The position numbers and the translations under genes were made by a program. Below the pieces are notes generated by a model that saw nothing but the letters and a program-made list of their open reading frames with translations, did not search any database and was not told where the DNA came from. A stretch of 11,661 bases of DNA from JABMQB01 sp964575025 (GTDB lineage Bacteria > Bacteroidota > Bacteroidia > Bacteroidales > Prolixibacteraceae): positions 1 to 11,661 of the forward strand of contig CAZNPV010000067.1 in the NCBI GenBank assembly GCA_964575025.1. The letters are read 5' to 3'. This document shows positions 1 to 7,803 of the stretch, piece by piece. Within the stretch, counting starts at the first letter, position 1. Each line of letters starts with the position of its first letter.

Positions 1-43
1 TTTTCCTTTTTTCAAGGTTTATCCTGGCAACGATATTCGTGAT

Positions 44-3000
44 TTAATACTCTTTCAGTTTCTGCAGGTATTCGCTCGGATTCATGCCAAATTCATCTTT
101 AAAACACTGCCTGAAATAGCTACTGCTATTAATCCCGACCCGGTACATAATCTCCGAAATGTTGTACTGGCCGGTAATTATAAGTTGTTCAGCATAATTA
201 ATGCGAACTTTTCGAATGAACTCATTCGCAGTCAAATTCGTAAGTGCTTTTATTTTCCGGTACAAAGTGGAGTGGCTCATGTTTAATTGTGACGCAACAT
301 AAGAGATGTTCATCTCTTCATCCTCAAGGTTTTTTTCAATTACCGAAGTAAGCTGACGTAAAAATTTTTTATCCAGCTCACCCAATGATTCATTCAACAA
401 CTGTTGTTTTTTCTTGAATTTTGATGCATCTGAAAATGAATATTTTTTCCTGGCATCAAAAATGTTTTTTAGCCGGCTTTTCAATAGATTGCTGCTAAAC
501 GGCTTGGTCAGGTAAGAATCGGCACCCACATCGTACCCTACTTTTTGGTCGTGCAATGATCCTTTGGCAGTGAGAAGAACCAGGGGGATATGGCTGGTTC
601 TCACATCCTCTTTGAGAAGTTTGCACATTTCTATCCCGTCCATAATGGGCATCATAATATCGCTGATTATGATATCCGGTATTTGTTCTGCTGCCGTTTC
701 AAAACCAATCTTCCCGTTTTCTGCAGAAATTACCGTGTAGGTGTCACTTAAAAAATCGTGGATGTATTCAATAATTTCCGGATCATCGTCAACAACCAGA
801 ATTACTTTTTTTGAATTTTCTTCTGTTTCTTCCAAATGAGATTCTTCAGGGTAATAATGAACGGCGTCGGGATAACTGTTGTTGGTTAAAAATTTAACCT
901 TACATACCGTTCCTTCATTCAGCCGGCTGCTGACTTTGATTTCGGCCTGGTGCAGTTCCACCATGTTTTTGACAAGGGCCAGGCCAATGCCTGTTCCTTT
1001 TACCGGATGTGCGGCGTTCTTTGCCTGGTAGAACCTTTCGAAAATATGCGGTACGTCCTGCTCTGAAATTCCGTAGCCTGAATCGGAAACAATGATTTCT
1101 GTATAATTTATATTGCCGTCCAGGTATTGCTTTAATTCCAGTTTGATTGATCCTTCTTTCGTATATTTAAAAGCATTCGTTAAAAGATTGTCTGTAATAA
1201 TGGTAATCACATCCGGATCGAAATACATTTCGACCTTGTGGTTTGGGACTATAATATGGTAATCAATTGACTTATTCGGAGTTAAATCTTTGTATTTTTC
1301 CCCGATTTCGTAAATATACTTAGCCAGATCGTCTTTTATCACACTTAATTTGCGGCTTTTATTTTCTGATTTTCTGAATTCAAGAATCTGGGTTACAGAT
1401 TGAAGCAAACGATTGGAAATGCGTTGTATCAGATGCAATTTCTTCAATTGCCCCGGATTCAGGGAATCGTCGAAAATAAGATCTTCCAGCGGCCCTAAAA
1501 TCAAGGTCATTGCGCTTCTCAACTCGTGGGTAATGTTCGTGAAGAATTTAAGCCTCTCTTCGTTTAATTCATGTTCCTGCTGATGTCTCTTTTTTTCCAG
1601 AAGAAGTTCGTTCTCAATCTTTAATTTATTTTTATAAAATCTGATAATGAATACAACAGCCGTTACGGCGATAGCTAAATAAATCAATTTCATCCACCAG
1701 TTTAACCACAAGGGTGGCTCAATTCTGATGGGCAAAGAATTCAGTTGTTCCGACCATTCATTGTTTTGAATTCTTGTTTTTAAATTGAAAACATAATTTC
1801 CGGGCTTAAGATTACGAAAAGTAACTTCATTTCCGGTATTAACAAGGAACCAGCCATCATCGAGTCCTTCCATCTGGTATATAAATTCCACTTTGTTCGA
1901 TAAGGAATAATCCAGTACATTGAACCGGATCTCAAAAGAATTCTGATTGTGCTTTAATTCGATCTCATCGTCGAACGGAATATCGGTAAATTCGTTGAGA
2001 TAAATTCTGGTGTTGTTTACCGAAAAACCGGTAAATGCAGCCTTTGGCGTTGGAATTTCTGTTTGTTTCAGGATCTGATCGAACCAGGTAATTCCGTTTT
2101 GCGACCCAAAAAATATTTTGCCGTCACTGGTTTTTGCTACTGCTCCATTGAGAAAGTCGCCGTAGACAATACCATCACTGACATCATAGTTGCTTACATA
2201 CATGGTATTCAGGTCGATGTGGCTTATCCCGTTGGTTGTGCTGATCCAGGTTTCGTTCTCCGACTTTCCTTCCACGATTGCGCGGATATTGGTTTCATTT
2301 AATCCTGAAATTCTGCCAATCCGCATCACCGAATCGGTCATCGGGTTCTTGATCAGGAAAAGGTCGTTCTGACTGCCGATCCAGATCCTGTTCTTTGAAT
2401 CTTTGTATATATGATTTACTGCATAGAAATCATACGTATGTCCATAATTCCTGATCAAGCTGAAGTTCTCATCAAAAACACAAAGTCCGCCTATTAAAGT
2501 ACCTACCCATAGATTGCCATTTCCATCTTCTGCAATGGATCGTATCACATTATCTGACAAACCTGAATTTTCAGCTGTATAGACCCTGCATTCTCCCGAA
2601 TTAACATTGTACATGTGCAATCCTATGTCGGTAGCTATCCACAAATTGTTTCTTGAATCTTCGAAGAAATAGTAAACAGGAATATTATCAAGGTTTTCGA
2701 AACAACCGAATTCATTGTATTTGTTTGTATTGCTGTTGTAATTATAGATCTCTCCTTTATCTGTTCCAATCCAAATGGTGTTATTTTGCGCTTTGAACAC
2801 GGTTAAAAAATTTTGAGTCCTGGGGGAGTTGTTTATTCTATCAATTTGTTTGATTTTTTCCCCCTTGTCGTAAATTGCAATACCCCCCTGGCCATTTGCG
2901 GCCCACACATGATTATCCGGATCCACACAAAGACTAAGTACGGATTTGTAATGGAGACTGTTCGTATTTCCGATGTACGGCAGATAATTGATTTTGTTAA

Positions 3001-4087
3001 AGATGTTCGGCCTGCTTGAAATAAAGTTGACACCTCCTCCTAACCCCCCAATCCAGATATTGTCAAAAGAATCCTGAAAAACAGTCTGTACCGACAAACT
3101 TGACAATCCGTCCGGAGTTTCAGATGCCAGGATGCGTTCGAATTTTATTTCTGAAGGATTAAACCCAGATGACAATTCATGTAAATCTACAATATTTAAT
3201 CCACCCCCTTCGGTGCCTATGTAGAGTTTGTTGTCTCTGGTTTCAATGGTTCTCTGAATAAAGTTATTGCTTAAAGAATACGTATTTTCCGGATCATTCC
3301 TGAAGTTCACCATTTGCCTGCTTTCCGGATAAAACAGGGTAAGTCCGTTTCGTGTTCCGATCCAGATACGGTCTTTGGAATCTTTGAAGATACTTGTTAC
3401 CGTGTTGTCCGGAAGCGAAAAAGGGTCGTCAGGATTGTGTTTAAAGTGAACTGCCGTTTTTTTCTGTGAATTTATAATGCTAAATCCGTTGTTAACATGC
3501 CCAACGTATATTCTTTCGTCTGAATCATACATTATACACCAGTTATAGTTTGAGCCTAAACCAGGTATATTTGATTGATTATAATTGGTAAAACGATGTG
3601 TTTCTCTGTCTAAAAAGTCAACACCGCCATCATACGTGGCAAACCACAAATTTCCTTGTTCATCGCTATCAATATGCGTAATTCCATTCGCACTCAGGTC
3701 GTTTACTTCGGGATTTTCATAGTCATGCTCATAATGCGTAAACTGGTGTGCCTTATAATTGTATGCATCAACACCGTTCTTTTCGGAAGCGATCCAAACC
3801 ACATCATCCATCTTATCGGCATAAACGTAATTGAGGACATTGCTGCAAATTGAATTTGGATCTGAATGAGACGTTTTAAAAACAGTAAATGTATTTGAAT
3901 CGAATCTGTTTAGTCCGTCTTTGGTGCACACCCAGATAAAGCCATCTCTGTCCTGGGTAATGCTTACAACATTGTTGTTTGACAACCCTTTCTGAACCTC
4001 GATTTTTTCAATCGTTGCTGCATGCGTATTTGTCAAAATTCCAATAAAAAAGAACAATGCCCATATCAATTTTTTTACGTTATTCAT
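44..4087 (-). CDS. Hybrid two-component system (HTCS) sensor kinase/response regulator, AraC-type
   Basis: One-protein signalling system of the kind that controls polysaccharide utilization loci in Bacteroidota: a periplasmic sensor binds a glycan fragment and a cytoplasmic kinase, receiver and DNA-binding domain act on nearby promoters. The 1347 residues show a signal peptide (about 1-23) and 14 reg_prop repeats of the IWIGT-x-GL type (about 35-670), the number expected for two seven-bladed propellers. A Y_Y_Y domain (about 710-790), membrane helix (about 797-816), HisKA H-box with His854, and ATPase boxes follow (N-box Asn967, G1 DSGYGI 1002-1007, G2 GTGIGLAL 1031-1038). The receiver has acidic Asp1100-1102, phosphoacceptor Asp1143, Thr1173 and Lys1195, and an AraC helix-turn-helix fills about 1255-1347. 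Length and domain order are normal for the family, so it looks intact. The H-box reads HELRSAMT instead of the usual HE(L/F)RTPLT, so the conserved proline is missing. It is divergent from the glycosidase genes and probably regulates them (inference); its ligand is unknown. Confidence 0.96.
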   Translation of the reverse strand: MNNVKKLIWALFFFIGILTNTHAATIEKIEVQKGLSNNNVVSITQDRDGFIWVCTKDGLNRFDSNTFTVFKTSHSDPNSICSNVLNYVYADKMDDVVWIASEKNGVDAYNYKAHQFTHYEHDYENPEVNDLSANGITHIDSDEQGNLWFATYDGGVDFLDRETHRFTNYNQSNIPGLGSNYNWCIMYDSDERIYVGHVNNGFSIINSQKKTAVHFKHNPDDPFSLPDNTVTSIFKDSKDRIWIGTRNGLTLFYPESRQMVNFRNDPENTYSLSNNFIQRTIETRDNKLYIGTEGGGLNIVDLHELSSGFNPSEIKFERILASETPDGLSSLSVQTVFQDSFDNIWIGGLGGGVNFISSRPNIFNKINYLPYIGNTNSLHYKSVLSLCVDPDNHVWAANGQGGIAIYDKGEKIKQIDRINNSPRTQNFLTVFKAQNNTIWIGTDKGEIYNYNSNTNKYNEFGCFENLDNIPVYYFFEDSRNNLWIATDIGLHMYNVNSGECRVYTAENSGLSDNVIRSIAEDGNGNLWVGTLIGGLCVFDENFSLIRNYGHTYDFYAVNHIYKDSKNRIWIGSQNDLFLIKNPMTDSVMRIGRISGLNETNIRAIVEGKSENETWISTTNGISHIDLNTMYVSNYDVSDGIVYGDFLNGAVAKTSDGKIFFGSQNGITWFDQILKQTEIPTPKAAFTGFSVNNTRIYLNEFTDIPFDDEIELKHNQNSFEIRFNVLDYSLSNKVEFIYQMEGLDDGWFLVNTGNEVTFRNLKPGNYVFNLKTRIQNNEWSEQLNSLPIRIEPPLWLNWWMKLIYLAIAVTAVVFIIRFYKNKLKIENELLLEKKRHQQEHELNEERLKFFTNITHELRSAMTLILGPLEDLIFDDSLNPGQLKKLHLIQRISNRLLQSVTQILEFRKSENKSRKLSVIKDDLAKYIYEIGEKYKDLTPNKSIDYHIIVPNHKVEMYFDPDVITIITDNLLTNAFKYTKEGSIKLELKQYLDGNINYTEIIVSDSGYGISEQDVPHIFERFYQAKNAAHPVKGTGIGLALVKNMVELHQAEIKVSSRLNEGTVCKVKFLTNNSYPDAVHYYPEESHLEETEENSKKVILVVDDDPEIIEYIHDFLSDTYTVISAENGKIGFETAAEQIPDIIISDIMMPIMDGIEMCKLLKEDVRTSHIPLVLLTAKGSLHDQKVGYDVGADSYLTKPFSSNLLKSRLKNIFDARKKYSFSDASKFKKKQQLLNESLGELDKKFLRQLTSVIEKNLEDEEMNISYVASQLNMSHSTLYRKIKALTNLTANEFIRKVRINYAEQLIITGQYNISEIMYRVGINSSSYFRQCFKDEFGMNPSEYLQKLKEY

Positions 4088-4382
4088 CCCGATGGTACTA
4101 TAATTAGGCTTGACCAGAGGTAAATTTAATGAAAAAATTGCAAACAGTCAGATCTGCCTGTCCGGGGGTTACCAATGACCGGTTTTTGTTTGCTCAATGA
4201 CGAACTTATGATGCTTTATCATCTTAAAGATAAGTAGATTTACCAGCGTAAGATAGTAGGAGCATTGTATCTTTCAAAAAGCAACGTAATGCACGTTAAA
4301 TGCAGATACTATCTTTATCACAAGCGCCTGTCTTCAGCAAACGGGCTGACTTGTTTTTTTAGTAAACATTGTTATTATCAAC
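4088..4382. promoter_or_regulatory. Divergent intergenic region with clustered TATCTT/AAGATA motifs
   Basis: This 295-bp gap separates the start codons of the HTCS gene (leftward) and the GH2-domain gene (rightward), so it should hold both promoters. Directly visible are exact AAGATA at 4227-4232 and 4250-4255, and its reverse complement TATCTT at 4268-4273 and 4310-4315. AAGATAGTA at 4250-4258 is perfectly inverted by TACTATCTT at 4307-4315. At 4216-4233 there is TTATC-N8-GATAA, which contains the palindrome ATCTTaAAGAT (4220-4230 region). I could not place a convincing Bacteroidota -33/-7 promoter pair (TTTG / TAnnTTTG), although 4268-4275 is close to the -7 element. Binding by the HTCS is an inference from location. 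Confidence 0.45.
4216..4233. repeat. Inverted repeat TTATC-N8-GATAA
   Basis: Five-base arms TTATC (4216-4220) and GATAA (4229-4233) flank an 8-base centre; the centre itself forms part of the palindrome ATCTT-A-AAGAT. The site lies in the divergent promoter region about 130 bp from the HTCS start codon. The same arms with a 7-base centre recur at 11379-11397 upstream of the last gene in the window. It may be an operator half-site pair, but in AT-rich DNA such short arms can occur by chance. Confidence 0.35.
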
Positions 4383-4955
4383 ATGTGGACCCAAAAAAAA
4401 TTATATCTGATCGCTTTTTTATTTATAATGGGCAGTTTTAATCAATGCAATGTCCGACATGATACGATTAGCCGGAAACAACTTTTTGATTTAAACTGGA
4501 AGTTTAACCTCGGAACCCGTACTTTTGCACCGGAGATTGATCTGAATGACGATGACTGGCGAAGCCTTGATTTGCCTCATGACTGGAGCAAGGATAAAGA
4601 ACTAACGGTTGCTGCATCGAAGAATTTAACGGGTGATAATTCGACTGTAACCGGATGGTACCGGAAACATTTTGAAATTCCTAAAAAATGGGTTGATAAA
4701 AATATTCTGATAGACTTTGAAGGAATCTGCGATCGAAGTGAATTATTTGTGAACGGAAAGTCCTTAGTCAATTCCAAGAATGGAAATAATTCATTTCAGG
4801 TACTTTTAAATCCTTACCTGAATTATAACGGCAAGAATGTGATTGCGATCCGGGTGGCCATACCGAAACAACCGGATGGTAAATGGAAAGCGGATTCAGG
4901 AATATACAAGCATGTTTGGATTATTATTAAAGATTCTCCGGGATTAAAAAACTAA
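4383..4955 (+). CDS. GH2 N-terminal sugar-binding-domain-only protein (truncated glycosidase or stand-alone module)
   Basis: The 190 residues match only the N-terminal jelly-roll of GH2 glycosidases. It has LPHDW (64-68), GWYRK (91-95), FVNGK (122-126) and SGIYKHVW (172-179), each with a counterpart in the complete GH2 enzyme encoded downstream at 5192. The Ig-like domain, the TIM barrel and both catalytic glutamates are absent, because the frame stops 11 residues after KHVW. Residues 7-19 form a hydrophobic export segment. Cys22 follows it, so a lipoprotein is possible, but FNQC is a poor lipobox. Full enzymes of this family are about 800 residues, so a gene cut off after its first domain is the simplest view. 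The frame shows no internal damage, and a secreted binding protein cannot be excluded. It is the first gene divergent from the HTCS and so could be regulated by it. Confidence 0.7.
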   Translation: MWTQKKLYLIAFLFIMGSFNQCNVRHDTISRKQLFDLNWKFNLGTRTFAPEIDLNDDDWRSLDLPHDWSKDKELTVAASKNLTGDNSTVTGWYRKHFEIPKKWVDKNILIDFEGICDRSELFVNGKSLVNSKNGNNSFQVLLNPYLNYNGKNVIAIRVAIPKQPDGKWKADSGIYKHVWIIIKDSPGLKN

Positions 4956-4971
4956 ACGTGTCATACACATC

Positions 4972-5172
4972 ATGCGCGGAATTCCCAAAGTGGCTGTTGA
5001 AAAGAGACTGCCGGTTCCCGGAACCGATGGAATTACCGCCGCCGAGATCTATTCAACTGAATTACAATGCCGGTGGCTAAAAGATAATTACACAATTGTT
5101 GCCGGTACAACCGGTGCGCAGGTATATTACAATGCCATGGGGTTTGTCCCGAATAATCGGAAAGACCGGTAA
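4972..5172 (+). CDS. Short unassigned open frame (66 residues), possibly a gene remnant
   Basis: An ATG-initiated frame of 66 residues lies between the GH2-domain gene and the full GH2 gene, ending 19 bp before the latter's start. I do not recognise a family with confidence. The C-terminal part, around GAQVYYNAMGF, faintly recalls the last helix-strand of GNAT acetyltransferases, but the protein is far too short for a GNAT fold and this is only an impression. It has no signal peptide. Its codons are more GC-rich than those of the preceding gene, resembling the downstream GH2 gene. It contains a perfect 15-bp palindrome (5012-5026) and one copy of a 14-bp repeat (5149-5162). It could be a relic of a larger gene or simply non-coding. 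Confidence 0.2.
   Translation: MRGIPKVAVEKRLPVPGTDGITAAEIYSTELQCRWLKDNYTIVAGTTGAQVYYNAMGFVPNNRKDR
5012..5026. repeat. Perfect palindrome, 7-bp arms with 1-bp centre
   Basis: CGGTTCC and GGAACCG flank a single C. The palindrome sits in the poorly understood stretch between the two GH2-related genes, about 165 bp before the start of the complete GH2 gene. It could be an operator for that gene, or chance within the short frame. Several CCGG-containing words occur around it (5011-5115). Confidence 0.4.
5149..5162 (+). repeat. 14-bp direct repeat, left copy
   Basis: CCGAATAATCGGAA occurs here and again at 7790-7803, in the same orientation. This copy overlaps the end of the short frame and lies 30 bp before the GH2 start codon. 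The core CCGA-ATAA-TCGG is itself a small inverted repeat. The two copies bracket the intact GH2 gene and the GC-rich hairpin repeat, about 2.6 kb in all. Confidence 0.5.
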
Positions 5173-5191
5173 AATAAACAATGATAATCCT

Positions 5192-7675
5192 ATGAAAAAA
5201 ATCGTGCGATCCGTTCCTTTCTGTAAAAGAATTTTGCGTTCCGTTATTGCCCCGTTGGCCGGCTCGTTACTGATCAGTTTACAGTGCGGTAATTCACTCT
5301 CGGCGCAGGTTGGATTCGGGCAGGCCGTACCAATCACCAGGGACTGGAAGTTTATCCTGAAGGATATTGAAAATGGTAGCCGGATCAGTCTCGATGACCA
5401 CTCCTGGAAATCCATAAGCCTGCCACATGACTGGAGCATCAGGCAACAACTGAGTCCGGATCTGGCCAGTGCAACCGGTTATTTACCCGGAGGTGTCGGC
5501 TGGTACCGGAAGCAACTTTTTGTTCCTGCTGAGCGTGCCGGAGAAAAGGTGTATCTCTATTTCGAAGGAGTGTACAACCGAAGCGAAGTGTTTGTCAATG
5601 GGAAGTTGCTTGGAAAGCGGCCCAACGGATACATCTCTTTTATGTTTGATGCGACGCCTTACATTCAATATGGAGAAGAGAACCTGGTGGCTGTTCGGGT
5701 GGATCACAGTCAATCGGCCGATTCGCGTTGGTACACAGGGTCGGGTATTTACCGTGACGTTTGGGTGGTTTATGCCGGTCCTGTGCACATTGCCCAATGG
5801 GGTGTTTATGCCTGGCCTGAAAAGCATGAAACAACATACCGGTTGAATGTGGAGGTAACGATTGAAAACGGCCTGACCGAATCTTCGACTTTGACCGTTA
5901 CAAATGAATTGTTTGGGCCGGACCATGCATTTGTGGCGGAATCATCCCAAATATTGACCGTACAGGGAAATCAGTCCGGGAAGATTCACACCGGATTGGA
6001 AGTTGCCAATCCAGCGCTTTGGTCGCTTGAAAATCCGACCTTGTACAGCCTGAGAACATCGGTTTTTAAAAATGGAGAACGAATAGACGAAACAACCACA
6101 GTGACCGGGTTCCGCCATTTTACATTCGATTCCGATAAAGGCTTTGCACTCAATGGCGGGTGGATGAAGGTGAAGGGGGTCTGCCTGCATCACGATGGGG
6201 GTGTACTTGGATCGGCCGTTCCACGGGAGGTCTGGGAAAGACGATTGCTTACCTTAAAAGAAATTGAGGTAAATGCCATCCGAACAAGCCACAATCCGCA
6301 GGCACCCGATTTGTATGAACTGTGCGATGAACTGGGCTTGTTGGTCATGGATGAAGCATTTGATGAATGGGAATTTCCAAAACGCAAGTGGCTCGACGGA
6401 TGGAATGTGGGCACACCTGGCTTCCAGGGATCTTACGATTTTTTTGAGGAATGGGGCGAAAAAGATCTGGCCGATATGATCAGACGCGATCGCAATCATC
6501 TATCCATTTTTGCCTGGAGCATTGGAAACGAAGTCGATTATCCGAACGATCCCTATTCACACCCTGTATTAGATGGCGGCGGAGAGACCGGTTTCACCCA
6601 ACCTGTTTTTGGTGGGTATAAAAAAGATGCACCCGATGCCATGCGTTTGGGAGCTATTGCCAAACGGCTGGTTAAGCGAATCAAGCAATGCGATCAATCG
6701 CGGCCTGCAACGGCCGGTTTGGCGGGCGTAGTCATGTCGAACCAAACGGATTATCCTTTTGTGCTGGATATTGCCGGCTATAATTACACCGAAAGCTTAT
6801 ACGATCAGGATCATGCCAACTATCCGGATCGCGTGATCTTCGGCAGCGAAAACAGACATGATCCGGAAGCCTGGAAGGCAGTAACTTCCCATGATTTTAT
6901 TTTCGGTCAGTTTCTCTGGACCGGTATTGATTATTTAGGCGAGTCGGGTCGATGGCCCTCGCGCGGCTTTTATTCAGGCCTGCTCGATTTTGGTGGTTTT
7001 ATCAAGCCAAGAGGTTTTTTCCGCCAGTCACTCTGGTCTGACAAACCAATGGCTTATCTTGGAACCTATCCGGTAACGAAAAGAAGAAGGAGCCCGGAGC
7101 CTTCGATAGATGCCTGGCCCATCTGGAATTATGAGGAAGGGCAGTTGATCCGGGTTGTGTGTTACACCAATGCGGCCCAGGCAAAACTGCTGCTCAACGG
7201 TAAGGTTGCAGGAGAGGCCAGGCCTTATGATGAGCGTACCGGGATTATTTACTGGGACATCCCTTATCAGGAGGGCAGGCTTGAAGTTATTGGGATGGAT
7301 CCCAATGGAAATCAGGTTAGCCGGTATGCTGTACCATCTTCCGGAAGCCCTTATGCGATCAACATTCTTTCAGCATCAGCTACTTTAGAAAAAGGAGGTG
7401 TTGCCCAGGTTGTGCTGCAGGTGGTGGATGAAAAGGGTATCCCGGTGATGCGCTCGGAGGATGAGGTTACCTGCCGGATTCGCGGCGATGCCCGTTTGCT
7501 CGGTTTGGAGGCCAGCAATAACTCGGATATGTCTGACTATACCGATAACAAACATCGGGTTTATCACGGAAGAATGATTGCCTACATAAAAGCGGGAGAC
7601 TCCCCAGGAGTCCTTGATGTGAATTTTTCTGCCAATGGGTTAAACCCGGCTGTAACTAAAATTATCGTTCCTTGA
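5192..7675 (+). CDS. Secreted GH2 glycosidase, probably beta-galactosidase-like
   Basis: Retaining glycosidase that removes terminal beta-linked sugars, presumably in the periplasm or at the cell surface. The 827 residues show an export signal (about 1-38, cleavage likely near LSAQ), the GH2 N-terminal jelly-roll (about 46-205: LPHDW 77-81, GWYRK 103-107, FVNGK 134-138, SGIYRDVW 184-191), an Ig-like domain (about 210-310) and the TIM barrel (about 312-620). Acid/base Glu447 lies in IGNEV and nucleophile Glu553 in FGSEN. A DUF4982-like domain (about 640-720) and a C-terminal Ig-like domain (about 722-827) follow. The start at 5192 is preferred because MKKIV begins a signal peptide; the frame stays open upstream to 5096 but those 32 residues look non-signal and overlap the short frame. 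Length and order are complete. Galactosidase is the likeliest activity, but GH2 also contains glucuronidases and mannosidases. Its first domain is paralogous to the 4383-4955 protein. Confidence 0.93.
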   Translation: MKKIVRSVPFCKRILRSVIAPLAGSLLISLQCGNSLSAQVGFGQAVPITRDWKFILKDIENGSRISLDDHSWKSISLPHDWSIRQQLSPDLASATGYLPGGVGWYRKQLFVPAERAGEKVYLYFEGVYNRSEVFVNGKLLGKRPNGYISFMFDATPYIQYGEENLVAVRVDHSQSADSRWYTGSGIYRDVWVVYAGPVHIAQWGVYAWPEKHETTYRLNVEVTIENGLTESSTLTVTNELFGPDHAFVAESSQILTVQGNQSGKIHTGLEVANPALWSLENPTLYSLRTSVFKNGERIDETTTVTGFRHFTFDSDKGFALNGGWMKVKGVCLHHDGGVLGSAVPREVWERRLLTLKEIEVNAIRTSHNPQAPDLYELCDELGLLVMDEAFDEWEFPKRKWLDGWNVGTPGFQGSYDFFEEWGEKDLADMIRRDRNHLSIFAWSIGNEVDYPNDPYSHPVLDGGGETGFTQPVFGGYKKDAPDAMRLGAIAKRLVKRIKQCDQSRPATAGLAGVVMSNQTDYPFVLDIAGYNYTESLYDQDHANYPDRVIFGSENRHDPEAWKAVTSHDFIFGQFLWTGIDYLGESGRWPSRGFYSGLLDFGGFIKPRGFFRQSLWSDKPMAYLGTYPVTKRRRSPEPSIDAWPIWNYEEGQLIRVVCYTNAAQAKLLLNGKVAGEARPYDERTGIIYWDIPYQEGRLEVIGMDPNGNQVSRYAVPSSGSPYAINILSASATLEKGGVAQVVLQVVDEKGIPVMRSEDEVTCRIRGDARLLGLEASNNSDMSDYTDNKHRVYHGRMIAYIKAGDSPGVLDVNFSANGLNPAVTKIIVP

Positions 7676-7800
7676 AAGCACCAAAGAATAAAAAAAATAA
7701 AACAAGCCCCGATGGGGACACCCCTCTCCCGCTGCGCGGGATCTCCTCTCAAAAGGGGAGAACAGAAGAAAAGGAACGGGCGGGTTATTCCGAATAATCG
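7676..7800. other. Short gap after the GH2 gene, carrying hairpin repeats
   Basis: An A-rich run (7685-7702) follows the GH2 stop codon, then the small hairpin CCCC-gat-GGGG (7707-7717) and the GC-rich hairpin unit at 7721-7760. The A-rich stretch is upstream of the hairpins, and no T-run follows them, so a standard rightward terminator is not evident. A read-through transcript into the downstream glycosidase gene is possible. Confidence 0.4.
7721..7760. repeat. REP-like GC-rich hairpin repeat
   Basis: The 40-bp unit begins CCCCTCTCCC and ends AAAAGGGGAG. It contains a tight inner stem, CCCGC-tgc-GCGGG (7728-7740), and outer C/T-rich and GGGGAG arms that can also pair. From general knowledge, units of the type CCCTCTCC ... 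GGGGAGA recur many times in intergenic DNA of many Bacteroidota genomes, so this is probably a dispersed interspersed repeat, not a gene-specific site. Only one copy is visible in the window. Confidence 0.55.
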
Positions 7801-7803
7801 GAA
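7790..7803 (+). repeat. 14-bp direct repeat, right copy
   Basis: Second copy of CCGAATAATCGGAA (first at 5149-5162), here extended to a perfect inverted repeat TTCCGA-ATAA-TCGGAA (7788-7803). It lies exactly at the left edge of the recognisable GH43 fragment. Read in the same frame, both copies encode PNNR, preceded by FV at the left copy and VI at the right, so shared ancestry of a short coding end is one possible explanation. Confidence 0.5.

Noticed and set aside
4250..4315. AAGATAGTA/TACTATCTT as a terminator or riboswitch stem
   Set aside because: The 48-base loop, AT-only-rich short stem and absence of a T-run argue against it; a pair of protein-binding sites is more plausible.
5096..5191. 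Upstream extension of the GH2 gene to an ATG at 5096
   Set aside because: The extra 32 residues do not look like a signal peptide, and an ATG at 5192 is followed by a typical MKKIV export signal; the extension also overlaps another open frame.
5077..5926. Minus-strand open frames (120 and 147 codons) opposite the GH2 gene
   Set aside because: Rich in Cys, His and Pro with no domain signature; they are shadows of the GH2 coding strand.
7707..7717. CCCC-gat-GGGG hairpin as an intrinsic terminator for the GH2 gene
   Set aside because: The stem is only 4 bp and no T-run follows; the A-rich run lies on the wrong side for rightward transcription.
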